Part shown: positions 32,243 to 43,700 of the stretch, piece after piece
Layout of the letters: every line of letters starts with the position of its first letter
Position numbering within the stretch: the stretch's first letter is position 1
From: Streptomyces griseocarneus
Lineage (GTDB): Bacteria; Actinomycetota; Actinomycetes; Streptomycetales; Streptomycetaceae
Assembly: GCA_003674045.1 (NCBI GenBank)
Contig: PENC01000013.1
Coordinates: forward strand, 1-64,000
Length of the DNA stretch: 64,000 bases
Direction: 5' to 3'
The notes under the pieces: generated by a model
Told to the model about the DNA's origin: nothing
The model's database searches: none
What the model saw: the letters and a program-made list of their open reading frames with translations, nothing else
Position numbers and translations under genes: made by a program

Positions 32243-34722
32243 TGCCGCAGCGCAAGTTTCTGCCCGGTCTCCGCCGCCTCCTCGTCCCGCGCCCGCCGGT
32301 TCCAGTGGAAGTGAAGTCAGCCGGGCCGATCGGAAACTCGTACGTCTCCATGACCTACGCGAGTACCACGACGGTGTGGGGCACCGAGAACCGCGCCGCG
32401 GGCTGGGATCTCGACCGCGTCATCCAGGAGGGGTACGAGCGGAGTATCTGGACCTTCAAGTCCGTCGAGGCGATCTCCAAGCACCCGAGCGCGCTCGCCG
32501 TCGAGATCGGCCGCGGTGGTGACGGACGGCAGTTCGCGGAGACGCTCACCGACCACCCGCTCCTGCACGTCCTGAACGTCCAGGCCAACCCGCTGGAGCG
32601 GGCCACCGTTTTCAAGAAGCGGCTCTCCGCGCAGCTCCTTTTGTCGAAGAAGGGTGCGTTCGTCGAGATCACCCGCAGCCGCGGAGGCACCGTCACCCGC
32701 CTCGACCTGTTGCCGCCCAACCGAGTCGAACCGATACCCGATCCCCATGGCGATTACGTCTCCCACTTCGAGTTCACGACCTACGACGGGCAGCTCCGGG
32801 AGCTGGACCCCAGCCGCGTCGTCTGGCTCCGTGATCCGCATCCGACCGATCCTTTCTGCGGCGTGACGCCCTTGGAGGCCGCGGGCCTGTCCGTCGACCT
32901 GGACGTGAAGGCCCGGACGTACAACATCGCCTTCATCGACAACGACGCGCGCCCGTCGGGAATCGTCGGCATCGACGTTGACGGCCTGGACCAGCGCGAG
33001 ATCGATCGAATCCAGCAGCGGCTCGCCCCCGGCGCACAGCATGCCGGCGAAACCGTCGTGGTCGGCAGCGGACCGGGTGGCCTCAACTACGTGGACACCA
33101 GCACCCGTCCGCGCGACATGAACTACGAGGCGCTGGCCAAGACGGCGAAGGGGGAGATCCTGAGTGCGTTCGGCGTCCCGGAGAGCATCGTCGGCAATGC
33201 GAGCGAGCGCACGTACGCGAACGCCGACCGGGAGGAGTGGAACTTCTGGCAGCACACTGAACTCCCTCACCTCGCACTGCTCGCGTCTGCCTTCGACCTC
33301 GACCTCGACGACGGGTGGTCGCTCCGCTTCAACACGGCCGCCGTCGAAGCACTCGAGTTCCCCCGCCGCCAGCGGAGGGAAGAAGCCAGGCAGGAGTGGA
33401 ACGCCGGACTGATCACGGTCGATGAGTACCGCGAGATCGCCGGGCGTCGACCCTTCAATGTCCCCCACACCCGAGCCCTGTGGATCAGCCCGCAGAAGGC
33501 ACCTGTTCCTGCCAACGAGCAGGATGCGGCCGCGCTCGGCGTCGGTCAGGACCCGGCTGCGGAAGGCATGCCCGGCCTACCCGGCGCCAGCAGCCCGCCG
33601 CCCGCCATCGCCCCCGCCAGCCCTGCGGGGGGCTCCGCGGTTGACGCGGTCGCCGAGGCTCGCGGCCAGGCTCCCCGGGCAAGCGCCTCCGCAGACGTCG
33701 CAGCTGCCCGCGGCACCGCCTACGATCCGGTGGCCGGGGACACAGCCGCAGCCGTCGTCGACCAGGCCCGCAGCAACGTTCCTCTCACCTTGCCCGGTAA
33801 TGCGGCAGACGACGTCGCGGCCGCGCGCACCACCATTGAGCAGCCAACAGTCCATGGGGATGCCGCAGACGACGTCGGCGCCGCGCGCAGCCGCATCGAG
33901 CGCAAGGAACTGCTCCGAGACGACAAGGGGTTCGAAGTCACCGGCATCGACTTCGACACGGCTGCCACCGCAATCACGGTCGCGCTCACCGCATTGCTCG
34001 CCCGGCACGAGGGCATCATTACCGCCCGTCTGCACGCGCCCAAGACCCGTAAGTACACCCGGTACTGGGAGCCGGACGGCCACACCGACCTACGCCGAGG
34101 TGACGGTCCGATCGACGTGGCGCGTGTTGTCGGCGCGGCGCGGTGGGAAGAGGAGACGGTCAGCACTCTGTCCCCGATCCTCCAGCAGACCGCGGTAACC
34201 ATCGCGGCGGCCCTCAGCAGGAGCGTGACGGGCGTGGCCGCCGTGCCACCGAGCGCTGCTGCCGCCGGGCTCGCCGCCGCGACCATGGCCGGGCGTGCGC
34301 TCACCGCGTTGCTCTCCGACCTGGTCGAGGTACTCGACACAGCGCAAAGCGAGCCCGGGACCCTCCACACCCTCACCGACACGGTCACCGCGTTCTACCG
34401 CGCGCGCTCCGTGCGGTTCATCGCCCTGCTCGCCGAGTCCTGCGCCGTTGCGACCGTTAACGGTGCGGCCGACGCTGCCGCCGAGAGCGCGGGCCCAGCC
34501 GTGCTGCGTACCTGGGTCACCCGCGGAGACACCCGCGTCCGACCCGCTCACATGGAGCTAAACGGCACCACCCTGCCCGCTGGAACCCCTTATACCGTCC
34601 ATGGTTCCACCCTGCGCTATCCCGGCGACCCGTTCGCACCCGCCGACCTCACCGTCAACTGCCGCTGTCGCCTCCGCTACCGCACAGGCCCCAGCACCGA
34701 GGAGACCTGGCCGTCCGGCTAG
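32242..34722 (+). CDS. Portal protein fused to a MuF-type head morphogenesis domain
   Basis: An 826-residue fusion. Residues 1-420 are a HK97-like portal (WTFKSVEAISKHPSALAVEI, FVEITRSRGGTVTRLDLLPP, GVTPLEAAGLSVDLDVKART, ILSAFGVPESIVGNASERTY), the dodecameric ring for DNA entry. Residues about 466-556 are imperfect Asp/Ala repeats (ADDVAAARTTIEQ, ADDVGAARSRIER). The C-terminal 250 residues are MuF-like, ending WVTRGDTRVRPAHMELNGTT and the Cys pair NCRCRLRYR. Most phages have separate portal and MuF genes; here they are one chain. ATG 32242 overlaps the previous stop. Confidence 0.9.
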   Translation: MPQRKFLPGLRRLLVPRPPVPVEVKSAGPIGNSYVSMTYASTTTVWGTENRAAGWDLDRVIQEGYERSIWTFKSVEAISKHPSALAVEIGRGGDGRQFAETLTDHPLLHVLNVQANPLERATVFKKRLSAQLLLSKKGAFVEITRSRGGTVTRLDLLPPNRVEPIPDPHGDYVSHFEFTTYDGQLRELDPSRVVWLRDPHPTDPFCGVTPLEAAGLSVDLDVKARTYNIAFIDNDARPSGIVGIDVDGLDQREIDRIQQRLAPGAQHAGETVVVGSGPGGLNYVDTSTRPRDMNYEALAKTAKGEILSAFGVPESIVGNASERTYANADREEWNFWQHTELPHLALLASAFDLDLDDGWSLRFNTAAVEALEFPRRQRREEARQEWNAGLITVDEYREIAGRRPFNVPHTRALWISPQKAPVPANEQDAAALGVGQDPAAEGMPGLPGASSPPPAIAPASPAGGSAVDAVAEARGQAPRASASADVAAARGTAYDPVAGDTAAAVVDQARSNVPLTLPGNAADDVAAARTTIEQPTVHGDAADDVGAARSRIERKELLRDDKGFEVTGIDFDTAATAITVALTALLARHEGIITARLHAPKTRKYTRYWEPDGHTDLRRGDGPIDVARVVGAARWEEETVSTLSPILQQTAVTIAAALSRSVTGVAAVPPSAAAAGLAAATMAGRALTALLSDLVEVLDTAQSEPGTLHTLTDTVTAFYRARSVRFIALLAESCAVATVNGAADAAAESAGPAVLRTWVTRGDTRVRPAHMELNGTTLPAGTPYTVHGSTLRYPGDPFAPADLTVNCRCRLRYRTGPSTEETWPSG

Positions 34723-34725
34723 CAC

Positions 34726-34762
34726 GCGACGCTAACCAGGCGCGGTGTGCATGGTCCGCGCC
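34726..34762 (+). promoter_or_regulatory. Late-type promoter element, giant-gene copy
   Basis: GCGACGCTAA (34726-34735) and CATGGTC (34750-34756), 37 bases before ATG 34763. There is no Shine-Dalgarno. The exact spacing selects ATG 34763 over the in-frame GTG 34745 and ATG 34751. Confidence 0.6.
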
Positions 34763-37700
34763 ATGCTGAATCGCACTTCCCCGGCCGACCTGAGTCGCAC
34801 CCTTGAGGCCAAGTCCGTACGTCGGCCGTGGAACGCTGCCCTGCACCCCCGGGACTCGAAGGGCAGGTTCATCGAGACCGGCGGCATCGCCCGGCTCTGG
34901 TCGGGGAAGCTCGCCCGCGTCGTTCGTGCCCTCCCGCATGACCGCGTGCTTGTCCAGGACCGCACGACCGACGGCACCTACACCGGGCGACGCCACAGCA
35001 CCAGCGCCCGCTGGATCACCATGGTGGCGCGGCCGGACGGCAGCGCTCCCACGAAGAGCCAGCGAAAGGTAGAGGACGAGGACGCCCGCCGCGAGACGGA
35101 CCATCGGCGCGGCCTTGGACTGTCCCGTGACGACCACGGAGACCCGGATACCCCGGATACCCCGCACACCGCCGACGACGAGGGCGTCGGCATCGGCAAC
35201 GACGACGGGGACGGGGACGGGCCGGAGCACGGGGACGACCAGGACGAGCCCAAGGGCGGCCACCACGAGGTCGACGTCGAAGCTTTGCCGAACCGCAAGG
35301 CCAAGGACGGGGCCCGCTTCCAGGACACCGCGGCCGTACGGCGGCACTTCCTCGCTCTCGCCCAGCGGCCCGGCAGCAACGAACAGGCACTGCGCCGCCT
35401 CGCCGGTGACGAGGACTTGCAGATCACCCCCACCGGCGGACTGGTCACGACACGCGACGACTCCAACGGCCGCTGGTACCTCACCGCCACAAGCACCGGT
35501 GGCTACCTCGCCATCGGCGACTTCGCCACGCGCGAAGAAGCAGAAGCGGCCGACGCGTACATCCAGAACAACGTCCGCAACGGGCACATCATGCCGGGCG
35601 AGTTCAACAAGCCGTTCGACTTCTCCGATCCCGACATCGCGAAGTGGGCCCCGACCTGGCGCTCCACCAACGGCGAGGACGCGGAGCAGGCCATCCTCCG
35701 AGCCATCCAGGACTTCCGGGCCGCCCGGAGCACGGATGCCTCACCGGCTGCGGGCGGTACACGGAAGAAGACCGCGGCACGGCCGCAGAAGCGTGCCCGC
35801 TACACCACGCTCCAGCAGGTTCGCGACAACTGGACCCAGCACATCGCAGCCCGCGGGACGCCGAGCGGCGAGCAAGACCGGCAGGCCGTCCGTCGCCTCC
35901 AAGAACTCGTCAACGACAAGCGCCTCAAGCTCGTCGGTGACAGCCAGTTCGTTGTGCGGCGCGACGACGGCGACTGGTACTTGTACGCCACGTCCACCGG
36001 CCAGCAGATGCCCTGGTGGTTCGACCGGCAGGCGGACGCCAAGGAGTTCGCTGAGCACATCGTCGGCACCCTCCAGGACAAGGACGGCAACGCCCTCGAC
36101 TTCTCCGATCCGGAGTTCCGCGAGTTCCGTGGGAACTGGCGGTCTGGGAAGGGCCGTGACTACATCCAGGAGTGGACGGCCGCCCGCGCCCTGTGGGACC
36201 AGGACCACCCGCCGAAGCACAGCATCGCGACTGACCGGCTCGCCGAGATACTGCGTCGGCGCCCGCTCGGCGACGACGAGGACCAGGCTCCGAAGGCAGA
36301 GGCGCCCGAGCAGTCGGCAGAAGCACCGAAGCCCGGCGGCGAGCCCAAGGCCCAAGACACCCCCGACAAGCAGTCGGAGCCTTCGTCTGCTCCTGAACCG
36401 GCGCCCACGGACCCGGCTGCACAGGCGCAGCAGACGACCAGTCCCACCGCACCCGTCGGCGAACAGCCGCAGCCCGCAGGGCCGTCCCTGCCCGCCGATG
36501 CCCACCCCGTCGACGGCGTTGACGGCTACCACTACACCGACGACGGCGAGGTCACGGTCTACGGACCTGACGGGCAGGTCGCCGCCACCAGCAAGCCGGG
36601 CTCCCCGCCCACGGCCACCGTCAACGGTGTCCAGTTCCCGGTGCCGCACTATCCGAAGTCGCGTGCAGCGGTCATGGCCCGTGCGCACCGGGCAGCCCAG
36701 ATGGAGCCGGAGCAGCGCGACGCCATCACCGCAACATGGGCCTTCAAGAACGGCAAGCGGGTCATGCTGTTCCGCGGCACGGTGAAGGACAACGACCGGG
36801 ACTACAACGCCGTCGGGTCCGTACGAGCGATCAAGTGGGCCCCGTCCCTCAAGGGCTACGTCACCCAGTCGAACATGCTCCCCGTCACGCGGGACGAACG
36901 GATCGCGGAGGTCCTGGGCAACCTTGCCCGTCAGGGCCGCTACGTCCTGATCTCCGATGGGGCGAAGGCCGGAAGCGACCCGGATAAGGAGTTCCGGAAG
37001 CATCTGCGCAACGCTCCCGACGAGCGGCTTCAGTGGCTGGAGAGCGAGCGGTGGAGCAAGCGGGCCCGTGTCCGCTCTGAGTCCGGCCGTCGGCAGATCC
37101 AGCGCGAGCTCGACATGATCGGCGAGGAGAAGAAACGCCGCCGCCAGGAGCGCGACGAAGCGATTCTCCGCGACCCGTCCACCCTGAGCGACGACGACCT
37201 GGAAGCGCAGGTCCGACGGTCGCAGGACGAGCGCGGCATGTACGGCGCCCGACGCAGTGAGGACGCGAACGAGCTTGAGCGCGCGGTCTACAGCGAACGC
37301 CGCCGCCGCTCCATGGCCATGGCCGAGGACTCCGCTGACCTGACGGGCCTGAGCGAAGAAGAACTCGACAAAGCCCGGGAGCAGGCCGACAGCCGCAGCC
37401 GCCTCCACCAGGCGGCCGGTGACGACCACGAGGCAGAGCGCGCGGTCCGCGATGCCCTGAGGGCGCGCAGCGAAGCGGCCCGTGCCGAACGCGAGAGGCG
37501 CCGAGCCAACGACGTCGCCGCCCGCAAGCCGGTCGCCGACCTGACCGACGAGGAGCTGGAGGCCGAGCGCTCCGAGCTTCTACGAGCTCCCGACCCCGCT
37601 AGCGCGGAGGATTCCGAGGCGCTCCGTGTTCTCAAGGGCCGGAAGAAGGATATCGAGGAGGAGCAGAGGCGCCGCAAGGTCGCCGAGATCAGCGACCGGC

Positions 37701-40700
37701 CCGACCCGACCGGCGCGGAGTCCGACGAGCTCACGCGCGAATACCAGGAGCTGGAGAACGGCCGAACCTCGTACGAGAACGAGGCGATCGGTGCAGCCCG
37801 CAAGGAGCGGATGGCCGCGGTCGCCGCTGAGCTGGACCGGCGTGACACAGAGGCCAACCAGACCCTCCTCGCCCGCGTCGACAACGTGGACAGCAACACC
37901 GTGGTGGTGGACGACGGCACGCCGTACGCCACGATCGACTACACGGCCAGCGGCGGTATGTACGGCAAGCCCGGATGGCTCTGGCGCCGGTACCCACAGC
38001 ACCACGGATACGCCGGGCAGGGGTTCCCTTCCCGGATCGCGGCCATCGCCGCAGCGGTTCGCGCGTACGACGCGGACGACGGCCGTCGCGGCGAGCGCAC
38101 CTGGGGCCGTGAACACCGTCTGTTCGTGCCGAAGATGTTCTTCGAGCTGTACGCCACTGGTCGGCGCGCGGACAGGCTGGCCACTGCGAGCCAGGAGCGC
38201 CAGTACCTCTACAGCCTGTTCTCCGGCGGCCGGTACGGCTGGGACGAAGGCGTGAACCCCCTGGTGCCCAGCAACAAGAAGGGCCACCACATCAAGGGCC
38301 GCAACCTCGCGATCCCTGAAGGGCTCCTGGCCGAGTTCAACCGGGCCGTCGAGGAACTGTCCCGGGATGTGTCTGTACAGGCCGCTGACCGCAACGCGGA
38401 TAGCTCGGACCGGCAGAAGGCCAAGAACCGTCTCGGGGCGATCAACGTCGCGCTGCACGGGCTGGCGGCGGTCCGCGAGCAGGTACGCAAGGATGGCAGG
38501 GACGACGACCGCAAGGTCATCTCCCGCGAGGAGATCGAGGCGCAGCAGGCAGCCCTGCGCGCGGCTCTTGGAACGGATGAAGGGGCTGATGGTGAGCATC
38601 TACAGCCAGGTGGCCAGGGACCACTGGACGAAGTACCGTCCGCGGGAGCTGGCGGCGATGGACGACGCGGAGACGTTCTTCCTGAACAAGGGCCGGGAGA
38701 TCGAGACGGCGATTCTGGTGGCCGAGGAGGCGCTGGAGCAGACCGTGCCGACGGCGACGGAGTACGAGGCTCGGGCAGGTCAGATCACGCAGATCAGGGC
38801 GGACGCGACCGCGATGGTTCTGCGGGATCTGCTACCGGCGCCGGAGCCGGAGACCGAGGAGTCGCCGACGCTCAGTCCGGAGATGCGGGATCTGATGGCA
38901 ATGCAGGACGCGGTGTACGACATGTAGCGCCGCGCTTCCGGCCGAACCCGGCCGACGCTGCCACCAAGGGCCCGGTCCAGCGTGCCGCCGCGAACGTCGA
39001 GGCCATCCGGGTCCTGAAGCGGCTGGAGCGGGAGAACCGCCCGCTCACCGAGAGGGAGAAAATCACTCTCGCCCGCTGGACAGGGTGGGGCTCCGTTCCG
39101 ATCATGTTCGCGTCGGAGCCGAACGAGAAGGAGCCGCGCTACCAGCAGGGCGGCGCCCGGCACGGCAAATTCACGCGGGATCACGCCCGCTGGGCGGAGT
39201 ACACCGACCTGCGCGCCATGCTCTCCGACGAGCTGACGCCGCTGGAGTGGCAGCAGGCCCGGCGCGGCACGCTGTCGATGCACTACACGCCGCAGCCCAT
39301 CGCCGAGGCGATGTGGGACGGGCTGACGGCGCTCGGCTTCGAGCGCGGTGACGTCCTTGAGGCCGGTTCCGGCTCCGGCACGTTCTTCGGCGTCTCCCCG
39401 GAGGGCGCCCGCCTCACCGGCATCGAGCTGGACCCGACCACCGCGCGGATCGCGCAGGCGCTCTACCCGGACGCCAACGTCCTCAACGAGAACTTCGCGG
39501 AGACCGACAGCCGCCCCGGCACGTTCGACGCGAGCATCGGCAACGTCCCGTTCGCCGCCGTGCCCTTCGGCGACAAGCGCTACCCCGCGGAGTCCCTGCA
39601 CAACGGCTTCATCACCAAGGATCTCGCGCTGACGAGGCCGGGCGGCATCACCCTCCTGATCACCTCCCGGCACACCCTCGACTCCAAGGGCGACAAGGCC
39701 CGCAAGCAGATCGCCAAGTACGGCGACCTCATCGGCGCCGTACGCCTGCCGTCCGGGGTCTTCAACGACGCGGGCACCGGCGTCGTCACCGACGTCCTCG
39801 TGCTGCGTCGCCGCGCCGAGGGCGATGAGCCGGGCGACACGTCCTGGCTCAACGCCCCCGAACGGAAGATCGGGAACGTCCGCGAGCACGTCAACACGTA
39901 CTTCGCCGAACACCCCGAGCACGTCCTCGGCGACCTGACCACCGAGTCGTCCCCCTACGGCCCGCGCCTGACGGTCAAGGGCGACCCGGCCAAGGCCGCT
40001 GACCAGCTCCGTGACGCGCTGAAGGGCATCGCCGCCAAGGCCGTGGCCGACGGCCGCGGCTACGAGCCGCACCCCGACGGCGACGACCGGCCCCCGGTCC
40101 ACTTGCAGACCGCGCGGGAGAAGCACGCCAACGACTGGACCGGCCGCCTCTACGAGGGCGACGACGGCACGCTCTACCAGCACGTCAACGGCGGGAACCC
40201 CGTCGCGGTCGAGCCGTCCGACGGCCGCGGCGACCAGCTCCGTGCCCTGATGCAGCTACGCGACGTCGCCGCCGCGCTGCGCACGCTGGACCGCAAGAAC
40301 GCGGAGGACGAGCGCGCCGAGAAGCTGCGCGCTCAGCTCCGCGACCTGCACACCGCGTACGTCGAGCAGTACAGGCCGCTTTCCAAGCCCGGCCAGGTCC
40401 GCAGCATGAAGACCGGCACGCGGCCGGACGGTAAGGAAGAGCGCACACCGACCGCGTTCGGCTATTTCCGCTCCGACCCGGACGCCGGTTCGGTCCTTGC
40501 CCTGGAACGGTGGGACGCGGACAAGCAGGAGCCGGTCCTCTCCCGCGTCTTCGACGAACGTGCTGCCGCGCGCCGGCAGCCGCTCGACCGGACCGACGAC
40601 CCGAAGACCGCGCTGTCCGCAGTCGTCGCCGCGACCGGCGAGGTGGACCTCGGCGAGATCGCCCGTCTGCTGAACATGACCCCGCAGGACGCCGTCCGGG

Positions 40701-43700
40701 CGCTGGGCAACGAGGTCTTCACCGACCCGTCCACCGGCCGCCTGGAGCTGGCGGGCGCCTACCTGTCCGGCCCCGTCCGCGACAAGCTCGAAGCCGCACG
40801 CCGAGCCGCCGAGCAGGACCCGGCGTTCGCCGTCAACGTCTCCGCACTCGAAGCGGTGCAGCCCGCCGACCGCACCATCGGCGAGTTCACCCCTGAGATG
40901 GGCGCGCACTGGACACCGCCCGAGCTGCTGCAGGCGTTCCTGCGCGAGTACCTGGGCGACAAGACGCTGCGCGTCGCGCATGACGACCGCTACGGCTGGA
41001 TGCTCTACACCGGCCAGGTCCCCAGAGCCAACAACGTCCTGCACGGCGTCGCGGCCGACGAGGAAAAGGGCACCAAGGGCAAGAACGCCGTGGAGATCGC
41101 CCGCGCCATCCTCGGTCACGGCTCGCTGACGATCTACCGCGACGACAAGCGCCAGGACGTCGACGAAGAAACGTCACGGCTGGTCCGGCAGAAGGCCGAC
41201 CAGATGCGGTCGGAGTTCGCGAAGTACGCAACGGCCAACGCCGACCGGCTCACGCGGCTGACCGACTCTTACAACAAGATCATGAACGGGCACGTCGTCC
41301 GTTCGTACGACGGCATGAGCCCGTCCCTGGACGGCTTCACCCCAGACCGAACCCCGCACTCCTGGCAGCTCTCCGGCGCCGCCCGCATGCAGTTCGAGCG
41401 GTCGGTGATCCTCGCCCACGAAGTGGGTCTGGGCAAGACCGGCACGCTCGTCATGGGCACCCAGGCTCTCAAGGCGTCCGGACAGATCGAGAAACCGTAC
41501 GTCGTCGTCCCCGACGGCATCGCGCAGCAGTGGTACGACGAGGCGCGGTTCCTCTATCCCAACGCCGAGATCCACCTGATCACCAGCGGGGACCTGGCCG
41601 ACGGGCGCCGCGACAGCACGCTGGAGTGGCTGCGCGCCAACAAGCCGGACCTCGTCATCTTCACCGAGCCCGCCTTCGGCTCGATCAAGATGAGCCCCGA
41701 GGCGCAGGAGTGGTACGAGTTCCGGGCGTTGGAGGCTCTGCGGGAACAGCTCGACCGGCAGTACGAGGACGCGTCCAACCCTGATCACCCGTTCATCGTC
41801 GCCAAGATCGAGCAGCGGATCGCGACGGTCCAGAACAAGCTCAGCAAGAACGCGGCGCCGATGCGCACGCCGGGCCAGACGTACTGGGATGACCTCGGAT
41901 TCGACTACGCGGTCATCGACGAGGCCCACCGTTACAAGGGTGTCGGTTTCCGCTCCCGCGAAGGCGGCGGCGACCCCGCGTCGATCCGCGGCATCGACCT
42001 GCATCAGAAGCTCACCGACCTGCACCGCCGCCGCGCTGGCCGCGCCACTGTGACCCTGGCCACCGGCACCCCGCTGTCCAACAGCATCACCGAGCAGTTC
42101 ACGATGCTCTCCCTGGCCGCCCCGTGGGTCCTGGACTCCTACAAGGCTGGCGCACCGGACCTGTGGGCCGCGACGTTCGGGCGCAAGACCCTTCGGGTCG
42201 AGAACGCTCCCGACGGCTCGGGCCTGCGGATCGTGGAGCGGTTCGCCGAGTTCCACAACCGCCGCGCCATGAAGACGATGTGGGGCCTCGTCGCCGATAC
42301 CAAGCGCGCGGACGACGTCGGTATCCCGCGCCCGAAGATCGCAGGCGGCGGCCCGAACCTGATCATGGTCGATCCGACCCAAGACCAGACGGCGCGGCTG
42401 AAGAAGCTCGTCGCCCGCGGCCGCGCGATCCACAACGGCGACGTCGACCGGTCCCAGGACAACATGCTCGCCGTCTCCAACGAGGGCACGTCCGTCGCAC
42501 TGGACCCGCGGCTCGTCGACCCCAAAGCCCCGGCAGGCGGCAAGCTCGCCGCCGTCGCCACCCGGCACGTCGAGCGCTACCACCAGCACAAGGACCGCGT
42601 CTACAAGACGTACTACGGCAGCACCGAGGACCACCCGACCCCCGGCGCCCTCCAGATGATCTTTCTGAACGAGGGAGTGCCGGGCGGCAACAACCGCGGT
42701 GCCTTCGACGCGTACGCCGAACTCAAGCGGCTCATGGTCGAAGGCGGCATCCCGGCCGAGAAGATCGCGTTCGTCCAGGACCACAAGAAGTCGGGCAAGC
42801 CCGAGGAACTGGCCGAGCTGTTCCGCAAGGCGCGGGACGGCGACATAGCCGTCCTCATCGGCTCCAGCGGCGTCGCTGGGGTCGGCATGAACGCCCAGAA
42901 CCGCATGATCAGCCTGACGCACGTCGACCTCGACTGGGGCGCCGCGCAAATGGAACAGCGCAACGGCCGCGCCATCCGCTACGGCAACCAGAACCCTGTA
43001 GTCGACATCGACATCTTCGCCACCAAGGGCAGCCTCGACGGCTGGAAGGCGGGTTTCGTCGCCTCCAAGGCCGAGGGTCTGATCGACATCCAGCGCCCCG
43101 ACATGGCCGACAGCGACACCCGCGACACCGTCACCGAGCTGGACGTCGACTACCCCGACTACGAGACAATGGAAGCCGAGATCGGCGGCAACCCCTACAT
43201 GAGCCAGCTCATGAAGGCCCGCCGTCTCCTGCGTGATCTGGAGATCGACCAGCACAACGAGGCTGCCGAGCGCGTCCGCCGCCAGGAGGCCCTGGCCGAC
43301 CTGAAGCAGGAACTCTCCGACACCCGCGACGGCATCGCCCGCCGTGAGGAAGCCCTGCCCCGCATCCGCGACGTCCGCGACACCTTCGCCATGAACCTCG
43401 ACGGCCTGTCGTACACGGAGCGCGCCGACGCTGCGGCGGCCCTGCACCGGCAGGTCACCACCCAGCTCCTGGAGCACAACCGCGACGGCATGGGCCCTTG
43501 GAAGGTCCTGGGCCAGTTCGGTGGCCTCGACGTCGCCGTGCGCACCGAACGGCGCGCGGACGGCAAGCTCGTTGCACACGTCGGCTTCCCTGATCTGGCG
43601 CGCTCGGACTTCGAGCGCGGACCGGATGACCTGAAGAAGCGGGGCGCCGGGTCGGGCATGATCACCCGGCTCGCCAACGCACTGGAGAAAGCCCCCGCCC

